This document shows positions 5,527 through 12,205 of a stretch of DNA of 12,367 nucleotides, in pieces; position 1 is the first letter of the stretch, and each line of letters opens with the position of its first letter. The DNA is taken from positions 1 through 12,367 of the forward strand of contig JAICLM010000034.1 in assembly GCA_025927435.1 (NCBI GenBank), read 5' to 3'. The translations under genes were made by a program, and so were the position numbers. The DNA is from Thermoleophilia bacterium (GTDB lineage: Bacteria > Actinomycetota > Thermoleophilia > Gaiellales > Gaiellaceae). The notes below the pieces were generated by a model, which saw nothing but the letters and a program-made list of their open reading frames with translations, was not told the DNA's origin and made no database searches.

Positions 5527-7415
5527 CCGAAGCCGCCGCCCCGCCGCCCCGGCCGCTCTGGCGCCGCCTGCTCGGCTTCAACCTCCTCACCGCCGTCCTG
5601 CTCGGAATCGGCGGCTGGTACCTCGGTTGGTTCGGCGCCCACGCGATCGGCGCGGAGAGCCTCGAGTACTTCGAGGACACCGACTACAACGAGCTGTCGG
5701 TCTACCTCGCCTACCTCGGCGGCGTGATCGGCTTCCTCGTCGGCCTCGGCTTCCTCAACTATCCGATCGCGCGGCTGCGGGGCTACCCGCCCTCGCTCCG
5801 CGAGAAGGAGACCCACGGCTGGACCCGCTACTTCAGCCTCTGCACCGACCACAAAGTGGTCGGCATCCAGTACCTCTGGGGCATCGGGCTGTTCTTCTTC
5901 ATCGGCGGCCTCAACGCCATGTTGATCCGCACCGAGCAGCTGAGCCCGCACAGCCAGTCCTTCCCGATGGGGACCTACCTCACCCTCGTCGGGATGCACG
6001 GCACGATGATGATGGGGATGATGACGAGCGGGATTCTCGGCCCGTTCGCGAACTACCTCGTCCCGATCATGATCGGCGCCCGGCGGATGGCCTTCCCGCG
6101 CATCGAGGCGCTCACGTTCTGGCTGCTGATGGCCGCCGGGGCGATCCTGACGACGACGATCTTCTTCGGCGGCTTCCCGACGGGCTGGACGGGCTATGCA
6201 CCGCTCCAGACCCAGGCGAACCCGGGGATGGACAACTACATCCTCTTCTTCGCGCTCGTGGGCGTCTCCATGACGCTGCTCGGCCTGAACATGATCGCGA
6301 CGATCCTGACGATGCGCGCGCCGGGCCTGACCTGGACCCGGCTGCCGATCTTCGTCTGGGGCGTCCTCTCGACGGCCGTGCTGATGGTGCTCGCGGCGCC
6401 GGTGCTCATCGCCGTGCTGTCGATGGGAGCGCTCGACCGAACGGCGCAGACGTCCTTCTTCAACGCGGCCGCCGGCGGCAGCAGCTACCTGTACCAGAAC
6501 CTCTTCTGGGTCTTCGGCCACCCGGAGGTGTACATCCTCGCCCTGCCCGGCTTCGCGATCGTCCTCGAGCTGCTGCCCGTCTTCGCGCGCAAGCCGCTCT
6601 GGGGCTACCGGCTCGCAGTCGCCGGGCTGCTCGGCGTGTCGCTGCTGTCGTGGTTCGTCTGGCAGCACCACCTGTTCGTGAGCGGCATGAACGGCGACCT
6701 CCGCCCCTTCTACATGCTCTCGACCGAGCTCATCTCGATCCCGACCGGCTTCACGTTCCTCTGCGGGATGATGACCCTCTGGCGCGGCCGGATCAGTTTC
6801 ACGGTGCCGATGCTGTTCTGTCTCGCCTGGTTCTTCAACTTCCTGATCGGCGGGCTCTCGGGTGTCTTCCTCTCCGACACCCCGAGCGACGTGACGACCC
6901 ACGGCAGCTTCTTCTCGATGGCCCACTTCCACTACACGATCATGGGCGGCCTCGTCTTCACGTTCTTCGCGGCCATCTACTACTGGGTGCCGAAAATGAC
7001 CGGCTGGGAGCTGCACGAGGGGCTCGCGAAGATCCATTTCTGGACGATGTTCATCTTCTTCAACTCGACCTTCGCGCCGCTCTTGGCCGCCGGCTTCCTC
7101 GGTCAGGCCCGCCGCGCTCCCGTGTACACGGGGAACCTCAAGTTCCTCAATGACTGGGTCTCGATCTCCGCCTTCCTGCTCGGGATCTCGATGCTGATCT
7201 TCCTCTTCAACCTCGTCTGGTCGCTCGCGTTCGTGAAGCAGCCGGCGGAGGCGAACCCATGGGGGTCGCGCTCGATCGAGTTCCAGCTGCCGTCGCCCGT
7301 GCCGGTGCACAACTTCGACCGCATCCCTGTCTTCTCCAACGATCCGTACGGCTACGGGGAGGGGCCGGCCCCGAGCTATGTCGTGCCGGCCGGGGCCCCC
7401 GCGGGGAGGGAGTGA
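5523..7415 (+). CDS. ctaD: Cytochrome c oxidase subunit I, heme-copper core, unusual proton channels
   Basis: A 630-residue catalytic subunit that reduces O2 to water. Ligands are all present: heme a H159 (GMHG) and H470; CuB H333 (FGHPEVY, with Y337 for the His-Tyr crosslink), H382 and H383 (QHHLF); heme a3 H468 (MAHFHY). Helix-VI E335 and the propionate-region arginines R530/R531 are kept. The usual D-channel Asp in GAPDMAFPR is Arg (GARRMAFPR, R188), the Asn after it is E195, the K-channel Lys after PTG is T411, and the Asp of the HD magnesium pair is G461. Two extra hydrophobic segments (about 17-40 and 58-80) precede the usual first helix. AGGAG at 5512-5516 serves the ATG, which overlaps the ctaC stop. 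The family is certain; the A or B subtype is mixed. Confidence 0.96.
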   Translation: MTEAAAPPPRPLWRRLLGFNLLTAVLLGIGGWYLGWFGAHAIGAESLEYFEDTDYNELSVYLAYLGGVIGFLVGLGFLNYPIARLRGYPPSLREKETHGWTRYFSLCTDHKVVGIQYLWGIGLFFFIGGLNAMLIRTEQLSPHSQSFPMGTYLTLVGMHGTMMMGMMTSGILGPFANYLVPIMIGARRMAFPRIEALTFWLLMAAGAILTTTIFFGGFPTGWTGYAPLQTQANPGMDNYILFFALVGVSMTLLGLNMIATILTMRAPGLTWTRLPIFVWGVLSTAVLMVLAAPVLIAVLSMGALDRTAQTSFFNAAAGGSSYLYQNLFWVFGHPEVYILALPGFAIVLELLPVFARKPLWGYRLAVAGLLGVSLLSWFVWQHHLFVSGMNGDLRPFYMLSTELISIPTGFTFLCGMMTLWRGRISFTVPMLFCLAWFFNFLIGGLSGVFLSDTPSDVTTHGSFFSMAHFHYTIMGGLVFTFFAAIYYWVPKMTGWELHEGLAKIHFWTMFIFFNSTFAPLLAAGFLGQARRAPVYTGNLKFLNDWVSISAFLLGISMLIFLFNLVWSLAFVKQPAEANPWGSRSIEFQLPSPVPVHNFDRIPVFSNDPYGYGEGPAPSYVVPAGAPAGRE

Positions 7416-7418
7416 GCG

Positions 7419-8102
7419 ATGGCCGCTGAGCCGCTCGCCGACGAAGGAACGAGCTACGCGGTCGTCGAGCAGGAGCCGCCCGAGATCCTCGGCCGCAACC
7501 TGATCTCGGCGAGCTACCTGCTCGCGGGAGCCACGGCCTTCTTCTTCATTGCCTTCGTCTTCGCCTACTTCTACCTCCGCTCGCTGAACAACGCGGGCAT
7601 GTGGAAACCGCATGGCGTGGACGCCTCGATCGGGTGGGGCACTGCGGTCGTCGCCTGCTACGCGCTGAGCGCCCTCCTCGTGCGGTTCAGCCTCGGCGAA
7701 CGTCGCGCTCTCCGTCGCTCACAGTGGCGACTGAAGGGTCTCGCCGCGCTGCTCTTCGGGGTGGTCGGGCTCGTGCTCCAGGTGATCGACTGGACGCAAG
7801 AGAGCTTCGGCCCCGCCGACGGAGGATTCGCCAGCGTGTACTTCGGCTGGACGGCGTTCCTCTTTCTGTTCGTGCTCTGCACGCTGCTCTGGCTGGAGAT
7901 GAGCGTGGCCATGTCGTTCCGCTACCGCAAGACCGACGGCCCGCCCCCTGCCGGCCACGCGTCGGGCGACCCGCACCGCCGGGCACCCGACATCAGCGAT
8001 CCCCTCTCACTCATCCGCGCCGAGCTCGTGGGGCTCAGCTTCTACTGGACGTTCCTCGCCGGGATCGCCGTCGTCAGCTGGGTCATCCTCTACCTCATCT
8101 AG
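7419..8102 (+). CDS. ctaE: Cytochrome c oxidase subunit III family protein
   Basis: A 227-residue membrane protein of the heme-copper oxidase subunit III family, which packs against subunit I and stabilises its proton uptake and turnover. Five hydrophobic helices are visible (about 29-53, 71-91, 106-124, 139-162 and 204-227), the short bacterial form lacking the first two helices of seven-helix homologues. The first helix, ASYLLAGATAFFFIAFVFAY, matches the family. The familiar histidine pair in the 'TGxHxxHV' helix is absent (here TAFLFLFVLCTLLWLE), so the protein is divergent. A hydrophilic loop of about 35 residues precedes the last helix. A strong GGGAGGGAG site lies before ATG 7419, 3 bp after the ctaD stop. 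Position between ctaD and ctaG supports the call as much as the sequence does. Confidence 0.88.
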   Translation: MAAEPLADEGTSYAVVEQEPPEILGRNLISASYLLAGATAFFFIAFVFAYFYLRSLNNAGMWKPHGVDASIGWGTAVVACYALSALLVRFSLGERRALRRSQWRLKGLAALLFGVVGLVLQVIDWTQESFGPADGGFASVYFGWTAFLFLFVLCTLLWLEMSVAMSFRYRKTDGPPPAGHASGDPHRRAPDISDPLSLIRAELVGLSFYWTFLAGIAVVSWVILYLI

Positions 8103-8882
8103 ATGGACCCGCTGCCTCTCGTCGTGTGCGGGACGGCGGCGGCGCTGTACGCCCTTGGGAGGCGTGGAAAGACGCGGCCGTGGCGCGAGGTCAGCTTCTA
8201 CTGCGGCGTCGCGCTCTCTTTCGCCGTGCTCGAGCCGCCCTTCGACGACTGGGCCGACACGTGGCTGTCTGCGCACATGACGCAGCACATCGTCCTCATG
8301 ACGGTCGTGCCGCCGCTCGTGGTGCTCGGCCGCCCGTGGCCGCGCATGTGGCTGCCGTTTCCGCTCCGCGCGCGGCGCGCCGCCGGTCGCGGCTTGTCGC
8401 GCTCACCCTCCTTCCGGCGTAGCGCAGGGTTCCTGAAGCGCCCGGCGGTGGCGCTCGCGGTGCAGTCGGCGATGGTCGCCGTGTGGCACGTGCCTCAGCT
8501 GTACGACGCCGCCGCGCGCAACGAGTGGATCCACGTCCTCGAGCACATCTGCTTCGTCGCGCCCGCGCTGGTCTTCTGGGGCGCGCTGCTCGACGCGCCG
8601 CCGGTGCGCGCCCGGATCGACCATCTCCACCGTGCGATCTGGTTCACCGCCGCAATGGTCCCGAGCTGGATCCTCGCGATCGTGCTCGCCTTTGCCACCG
8701 CGCCGGTCTACGCGGCGTACCCGTCGCTGACCGATCAGCAGCTCGCTGCGGGAATCATGTGGGTGCCGGGATCGCTCACCTACTTCGTCGCGGCGATCGC
8801 CGCGTTCTACCGCTGGCTCGAGCCCGGCGGCGCCGAGGCGCCGGCCGCCGAACCCCGACCCGAGGAGCTCTCATGGACGTGA
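8103..8882 (+). CDS. ctaG: Cytochrome c oxidase assembly factor CtaG (caa3_CtaG type)
   Basis: A 259-residue polytopic membrane protein of the CtaG family, thought to help insert copper into the oxidase. Conserved histidine motifs in membrane segments are visible: HMTQHIVLM (H58, H62), VWHVPQLYDAA (H129) and HVLEHICFV (H144, H148). About six or seven hydrophobic helices are apparent, and the segment at 86-112 is basic and probably cytoplasmic. The ATG follows the ctaE TAG directly with no gap and no ribosome site of its own, so translation probably restarts from ctaE. Its 3' end overlaps the next small gene by 10 bp. Immediate linkage to ctaC-D-E is typical for this family in actinobacteria and Bacillus. 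Confidence 0.93.
   Translation: MDPLPLVVCGTAAALYALGRRGKTRPWREVSFYCGVALSFAVLEPPFDDWADTWLSAHMTQHIVLMTVVPPLVVLGRPWPRMWLPFPLRARRAAGRGLSRSPSFRRSAGFLKRPAVALAVQSAMVAVWHVPQLYDAAARNEWIHVLEHICFVAPALVFWGALLDAPPVRARIDHLHRAIWFTAAMVPSWILAIVLAFATAPVYAAYPSLTDQQLAAGIMWVPGSLTYFVAAIAAFYRWLEPGGAEAPAAEPRPEELSWT
8862..8867 (+). promoter_or_regulatory. Ribosome binding site (GAGGAG) for the 41-residue membrane peptide
   Basis: GAGGAG ends 5 nt before ATG 8873, inside the 3' end of ctaG. This strong site supports the small overlapping gene as real. Confidence 0.65.
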
Positions 8883-8998
8883 CCGCCTCCTTCCTCTCCG
8901 GCGCGATCCTCAGCTGGGCGCTGCCGCTTGCCCTGCTCATCGCAGTGACGGTCTGGTGGATTGTCGTCCTCCGCCGCCGCTCGAGCGACGACACGTAG
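8873..8998 (+). CDS. Small single-helix membrane protein, possible oxidase small subunit
   Basis: A 41-residue ORF with one transmembrane helix (about residues 12-33, ALPLALLIAVTVWWIVVL), followed by RRR and an acidic tail SSDDT. The positive-inside rule puts the C-terminus in the cytoplasm. A strong GAGGAG site lies 5 nt before the ATG, and the start overlaps ctaG by 10 bp in another frame, as expected for a coupled operon gene. It recalls small accessory subunits of other oxidases (CcoQ, or subunit IV of aa3 and caa3 enzymes) by size and context only; I see no diagnostic motif. Its TAG is directly followed by the stop of the convergent sulfocyanin-like gene. Confidence 0.65.
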   Translation: MDVTASFLSGAILSWALPLALLIAVTVWWIVVLRRRSSDDT

Positions 8999-9490
8999 TC
9001 AACCGGCGCGGAGATCGACCACGGTCGGCTTGCCGCCGCGCCTGATCGTGAGCACGTCGTACATGCGCGCGCTCTCGTGGCCCGGCACCAGGCACGCGAA
9101 GCGATAAACGCCTCTCTTGCTCGCGCGAAAGGTGAAGCGCGCGCTCTGTCCCGGCTCCAGCCCCCTCTGCGGGTGCGGTGTCGCCGCACCGCGGAACGCC
9201 GGCCTCACCGAGCCGGCGCCGTTCACCACCGCGCAGGAGTGCCGGAGCGGGCCGCGGTTCTTGCACACGACGTGCACGACCCAGCCGCGCGGCACCGTCC
9301 ACATCAGGTAGCGCGAGTAGCCGTCGAAGTTGAAGCCGCCGTTTTCGCCGTTGTAGGAGGCGATCAATGTGATCGTGACCCGATGCCGGTGGGCGTCGAC
9401 GGCGAGGAACTTGTGCGGCGGCGGCGCCTTGGCCGCGAACAAGAGGGCGACGAGGGCTTCTGCGACCACGTTTGCAGAATCGCAGAGCAA
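8999..9490 (-). CDS. Sulfocyanin-like blue (type 1) copper protein
   Basis: A protein of up to 163 residues with a hydrophobic N-terminal segment (about 9-20) and an exported cupredoxin domain. The block GFNFDGYSRYLMWTVPRGW, followed by VVHVVCKNRGPLRHS, matches the sulfocyanin signature (FNFNGY...VPxGWxVxVxFxN...HS). Type 1 copper ligands are visible: H84, then C133, H138 and M143 in CLVPGHESARM (C-x4-H-x4-M). Sulfocyanin carries electrons to the terminal oxidase in Sulfolobus, so a donor role for the neighbouring oxidase is likely but inferred. The start is uncertain. TTG 9490 is the longest likely one and lacks a clear ribosome site; GTG 9469 is the alternative. An upstream in-frame stop at 9512-9514 limits extension. 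The gene converges on the oxidase operon with no gap between stops. Confidence 0.8.
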   Translation of the reverse strand: MLCDSANVVAEALVALLFAAKAPPPHKFLAVDAHRHRVTITLIASYNGENGGFNFDGYSRYLMWTVPRGWVVHVVCKNRGPLRHSCAVVNGAGSVRPAFRGAATPHPQRGLEPGQSARFTFRASKRGVYRFACLVPGHESARMYDVLTIRRGGKPTVVDLRAG

Positions 9491-9509
9491 CGAAAAGATC
9501 GCCAGCCGC

Positions 9510-9548
9510 TCTTATCGAACCCTCACGCGTCTCTCACGGTTGTCCTAT
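9510..9548 (+). promoter_or_regulatory. 11-bp direct repeat array upstream of htrA
   Basis: TCTTA at 9510, CCTCA at 9521, TCTCA at 9532 and a weaker TCCTA at 9543 are spaced exactly 11 bp apart; the two middle units share CTCACG. The array lies in the divergent gap between the blue copper gene and htrA. It matches the array at 2005-2048 in spacing, core and first unit. OmpR-type regulators (for example MprA-like control of actinobacterial htrA/pepD genes) bind such repeats; that assignment is inference. A weak -10-like TATGGA lies at 9546. Confidence 0.5.
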
Positions 9549-9598
9549 GGAGAACGGGCACTCTTGAGCCGAAACCTGATGCAAGGAGACCTCGACAC

Positions 9599-10714
9599 AT
9601 GAATCCCCGCCCAGCCAGCTCGCGCCTGCGGCTCGCCCTCGCTCTCGTCGTCGCACTCGCGATCGGCGCCGCGGCGGGCGCCGGCGCATTCGCGCTGACC
9701 AACCACGACTCCAACACCCAGAGCGCGGCCCCGCTCGTCGTGCCGGCACAGCCCGCCTCGGCCACCTCGACCGTCGACTCGCTCACGGAGCTCTACAAGC
9801 AGGACGCTCCCGGCGTCGTCGACATCACCGTCCAGTCGACGACCAGCGGAGCGGCCGGCGAGTTTCCGTTCGGCACCCCCGGCAGTTCACAGAAGCAGCG
9901 GGCCGAGGGAAGCGGCTTCGTGATCGACGAGGACGGCAACATCCTCACCGCCGAGCACGTCGTCGACAACGCGGACTCGATCCGGGTCACGTTCCAGGAC
10001 GGCTCCACCGCGAAGGCGACGCTCGTCGGCAGCGACAAGTCGACGGACACGGCCGTGATCCACGTCGACGTCTCCGCCGCGAAGCTGCACCCGCTTGCGC
10101 TCGGGGACTCGTCGGCGTCCGAGCCCGGCCAGAGCGTGGTGGCGATCGGCAGCCCGTTCGGCCTACCCGAGACGCTAACCGCGGGCATCGTCAGTGCCGT
10201 CGATCGGACGATCACCGCCCCGAACCGCTTCTCGATCACCGGCGCGATCCAGACCGACGCCGCCATCAACCACGGCAACTCCGGCGGCCCGCTGATCGAC
10301 GTTGCGACGAACACCGTGATCGGGATCAACGACCAGATCGACACCAACTCGAACGACAACGCCGGCGTCGGTTTCGCGGTCCCGATCAACGCGGCGAAGA
10401 AGGTCGCGCAGACGCTCATCGAGGGCGGCACTGTGAAGCATGCCTACGTCGGCGTCCTGATCCGGAGCGTCCCCGGCGGCGCCAAGATCACGAAGATCGT
10501 CGAAGGCTCTCCGGCAGCCAAGGCCGGCCTGAGGGTAGGTGACGTCATCACCGCCTTCGACGGCAAGGCGATCGCCTCCGCCGACGACCTCACCTCGGCC
10601 GTCACGAGTGCCCAGCCCGGCGACAAGGTGACCCTCACCGTGCGCAGCGACGGAACGAGCAAGCACGTCACCGTGGAGCTCGGCGTCCAGCCCGCCTCGG
10701 CGGCCACCCGCTAA
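9599..10714 (+). CDS. htrA: HtrA/DegP-type serine protease with C-terminal PDZ domain (S1C)
   Basis: A 371-residue envelope protease/chaperone of the HtrA family. The short basic N-terminus and a hydrophobic helix (about 10-33) act as signal anchor, followed by an Ala/Ser/Pro linker to about residue 60. The trypsin-like domain has the full triad: H120 (TAEHVV, usually TNAHVV), D150 (STDTAVI) and S228 (GNSGGPL), with QTDAAINHGNSGGP intact. One PDZ domain covers about 283-365 (YVGVLI, GSPAAKAGLRVGDVI). ATG 9599 is supported by AAGGAG at 9583-9588 and by the signal-anchor start. Its promoter region holds an 11-bp repeat array, fitting control by an envelope-stress two-component system. A strong hairpin follows the stop, so it is probably a single-gene transcript. 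Confidence 0.96.
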   Translation: MNPRPASSRLRLALALVVALAIGAAAGAGAFALTNHDSNTQSAAPLVVPAQPASATSTVDSLTELYKQDAPGVVDITVQSTTSGAAGEFPFGTPGSSQKQRAEGSGFVIDEDGNILTAEHVVDNADSIRVTFQDGSTAKATLVGSDKSTDTAVIHVDVSAAKLHPLALGDSSASEPGQSVVAIGSPFGLPETLTAGIVSAVDRTITAPNRFSITGAIQTDAAINHGNSGGPLIDVATNTVIGINDQIDTNSNDNAGVGFAVPINAAKKVAQTLIEGGTVKHAYVGVLIRSVPGGAKITKIVEGSPAAKAGLRVGDVITAFDGKAIASADDLTSAVTSAQPGDKVTLTVRSDGTSKHVTVELGVQPASAATR

Positions 10715-10722
10715 TTCCCTCC

Positions 10723-10755
10723 GCGGCGGGCGGCCCGACGGTGGCCGCCCGCCGC
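10723..10755. terminator. Perfect 13-bp GC hairpin, probable htrA terminator
   Basis: GCGGCGGGCGGCC at 10723-10735 is exactly complementary to 10743-10755, with the 7-nt loop CGACGGT. It begins 8 bp after the htrA TAA and ends 30 bp before the next ATG. There is no T-run, which is common for high-GC actinobacterial terminators. Its placement between two same-strand genes supports termination. Confidence 0.75.
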
Positions 10756-10785
10756 AGGTGCCGCGCCCGCCCGTAGGATCGCGCC

Positions 10786-12177
10786 ATGGAGCGGGCGGAT
10801 CGCGCAGCGCTGCCGCTCGACGCGAGCGTGGCCCGCCGGACGCTGGTCGCGAGCATCCTCGGCTCGTCGATGGCTTTCATCGACGGCTCGGTCGTCAACG
10901 TCGCGCTGCCGTCGATTCAGGCCGACCTCGGCGGCGGGCTCGCGACCCAGCAGTGGGTCGTCAACGCCTACCTGCTCACGCTCGGGTCGCTCATCCTCGT
11001 CGGCGGCTCGCTCGGCGACATCTTCGGAGAATCGAAGATCTTCGCGGTCGGCGTGGCGAGCTTCGCCGGCGCCTCGCTCCTGTGCGGGATCGCTCCGAAC
11101 GCGCCTTCGCTCATCGTCTTCCGCGGCGTCCAGGGCATGGCCGGTGCGCTGCTGGTGCCGGCCTCCCTCGCCATGATCACAGCCACGTTCACCGGCACCG
11201 CGCGGGGTAACGCCATCGGGCAGTGGACGTCGTGGAGCGGCATCTCGTTCATCGTCGGGCCGACCCTCGGCGGTTGGCTGGTCGACGTCGCGACCTGGCG
11301 GGTCATCTTCCTGCTCAACCTGCCGATCGCCGCCGTCACGCTCCTCATCCTGATGCGGCTCGGCGGGATGCACCAGGCGCGACGCGAGGACCTGCGAGTC
11401 GACGTGCCGGGGGCGATCCTCTGCACGGCCGGTCTGGGCCTCGTCGTCGCCGGATTCATCGAGCAGCCGCGGCGCGGCTGGGGCGACCCACTCATCGTCA
11501 CGGCGCTGCTCGGCGGCGCCGCCTGCCTCGGAGCCTTCGTCGCCTACGAGCTACGGACGCCGACGCCCATGCTCCCGCTGCGGCTGTTCCGATTGCGCAA
11601 CTTCTCGGTCACGAACGTCGAGACGCTCGCGGTCTACGGCGGGCTCTCCGGGCTGACCACGTTCCTGACGCTCTTCCTGATCGAGTTCGCCGGCTTCTCC
11701 GCGCTCAACGCGGGCCTCTCGCTGCTTCCGGTCACGATCGTGATGTTCTTCCTCTCGCCGCGCACGGGCCGGCTGTCGATGCGCTACGGGCCCCGACTGT
11801 TCATGGCGCTCGGCCCGATCCTCGCGGGAGGCGCGGTGCTCGCCTACACGCGCTTGCCACAGGACCTCGATTACTGGGTCGACATCTTCCCGGCGCTGCT
11901 TCTCTTTTCGGTGGGGCTCTCCCTGACCGTCGCTCCCCTGACGACGACGGTGCTGGCGGACGCCGGCCCCGGCGACGCGGGGGTCGCCTCGGGCGTGAAC
12001 AACGCAGTGGCACGCGTCGCGGGCCTGCTCGCGATCGCGGTGCTCGGCATTGCAGCTGCCGGCGGCGGGGACCACCTCACGGTAGGCGGCTTCCACGTCA
12101 CGATGGCCGCCGTCGCTGCTCTGCTCGTGTGCGGGGGGCTGATCGGAGCCGTCGGGATTCAGAATCCTTCCGCCTAG
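10786..12177 (+). CDS. MFS drug exporter, DHA2 (EmrB/QacA, 14-helix) family
   Basis: A 463-residue polytopic protein that probably exports hydrophobic or cationic compounds by proton antiport. Family motifs are visible in the N-terminal half: motif D1 MAFIDGSVVNVALPSIQ (D33), motif A GSLGDIFGESK (74-84, lacking the usual second basic residues RxGRR), motif B RGVQGMAGALLVPA (R113) and motif C GISFIVGPTLGG (152-163). About 14 hydrophobic helices are apparent, with the central extra pair near 204-255. ATG 10786 has AGGA at 10775-10778. The upstream hairpin suggests its own promoter, but the 30-bp gap is small and read-through from htrA is possible. The substrate cannot be told; no drug-specific or metal-specific motif is seen. 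Confidence 0.93.
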   Translation: MERADRAALPLDASVARRTLVASILGSSMAFIDGSVVNVALPSIQADLGGGLATQQWVVNAYLLTLGSLILVGGSLGDIFGESKIFAVGVASFAGASLLCGIAPNAPSLIVFRGVQGMAGALLVPASLAMITATFTGTARGNAIGQWTSWSGISFIVGPTLGGWLVDVATWRVIFLLNLPIAAVTLLILMRLGGMHQARREDLRVDVPGAILCTAGLGLVVAGFIEQPRRGWGDPLIVTALLGGAACLGAFVAYELRTPTPMLPLRLFRLRNFSVTNVETLAVYGGLSGLTTFLTLFLIEFAGFSALNAGLSLLPVTIVMFFLSPRTGRLSMRYGPRLFMALGPILAGGAVLAYTRLPQDLDYWVDIFPALLLFSVGLSLTVAPLTTTVLADAGPGDAGVASGVNNAVARVAGLLAIAVLGIAAAGGGDHLTVGGFHVTMAAVAALLVCGGLIGAVGIQNPSA

Positions 12178-12205
12178 GCAATGCCTATGTGTATGCTCGA
12201 CACAT
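12175..12205 (+). promoter_or_regulatory. Putative leaderless promoter with two inverted repeats
   Basis: A -10-like TATGCT at 12192-12197 places the transcription start at about 12204, the A of the next ATG, and no ribosome site is present. TAGGC-AAT-GCCTA (12175-12187) is a palindrome starting at the MFS stop codon, and ATGTGT (12187-12192) pairs with ACACAT (12200-12205) across 7 nt. These arms flank the -10 box and could be an operator, perhaps for the product of the gene itself. The -35 region (TTCCGC near 12168) is weak. Confidence 0.45.

Noticed and set aside
5427..7613. 728-codon open frame on the minus strand across the oxidase genes
   Set aside because: It is antisense to ctaC-ctaD-ctaE. 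Its product is an Arg/Glu/Asp/His-rich low-complexity string typical of shadow frames in high-GC DNA, with no domain, and it covers three clearly real genes.
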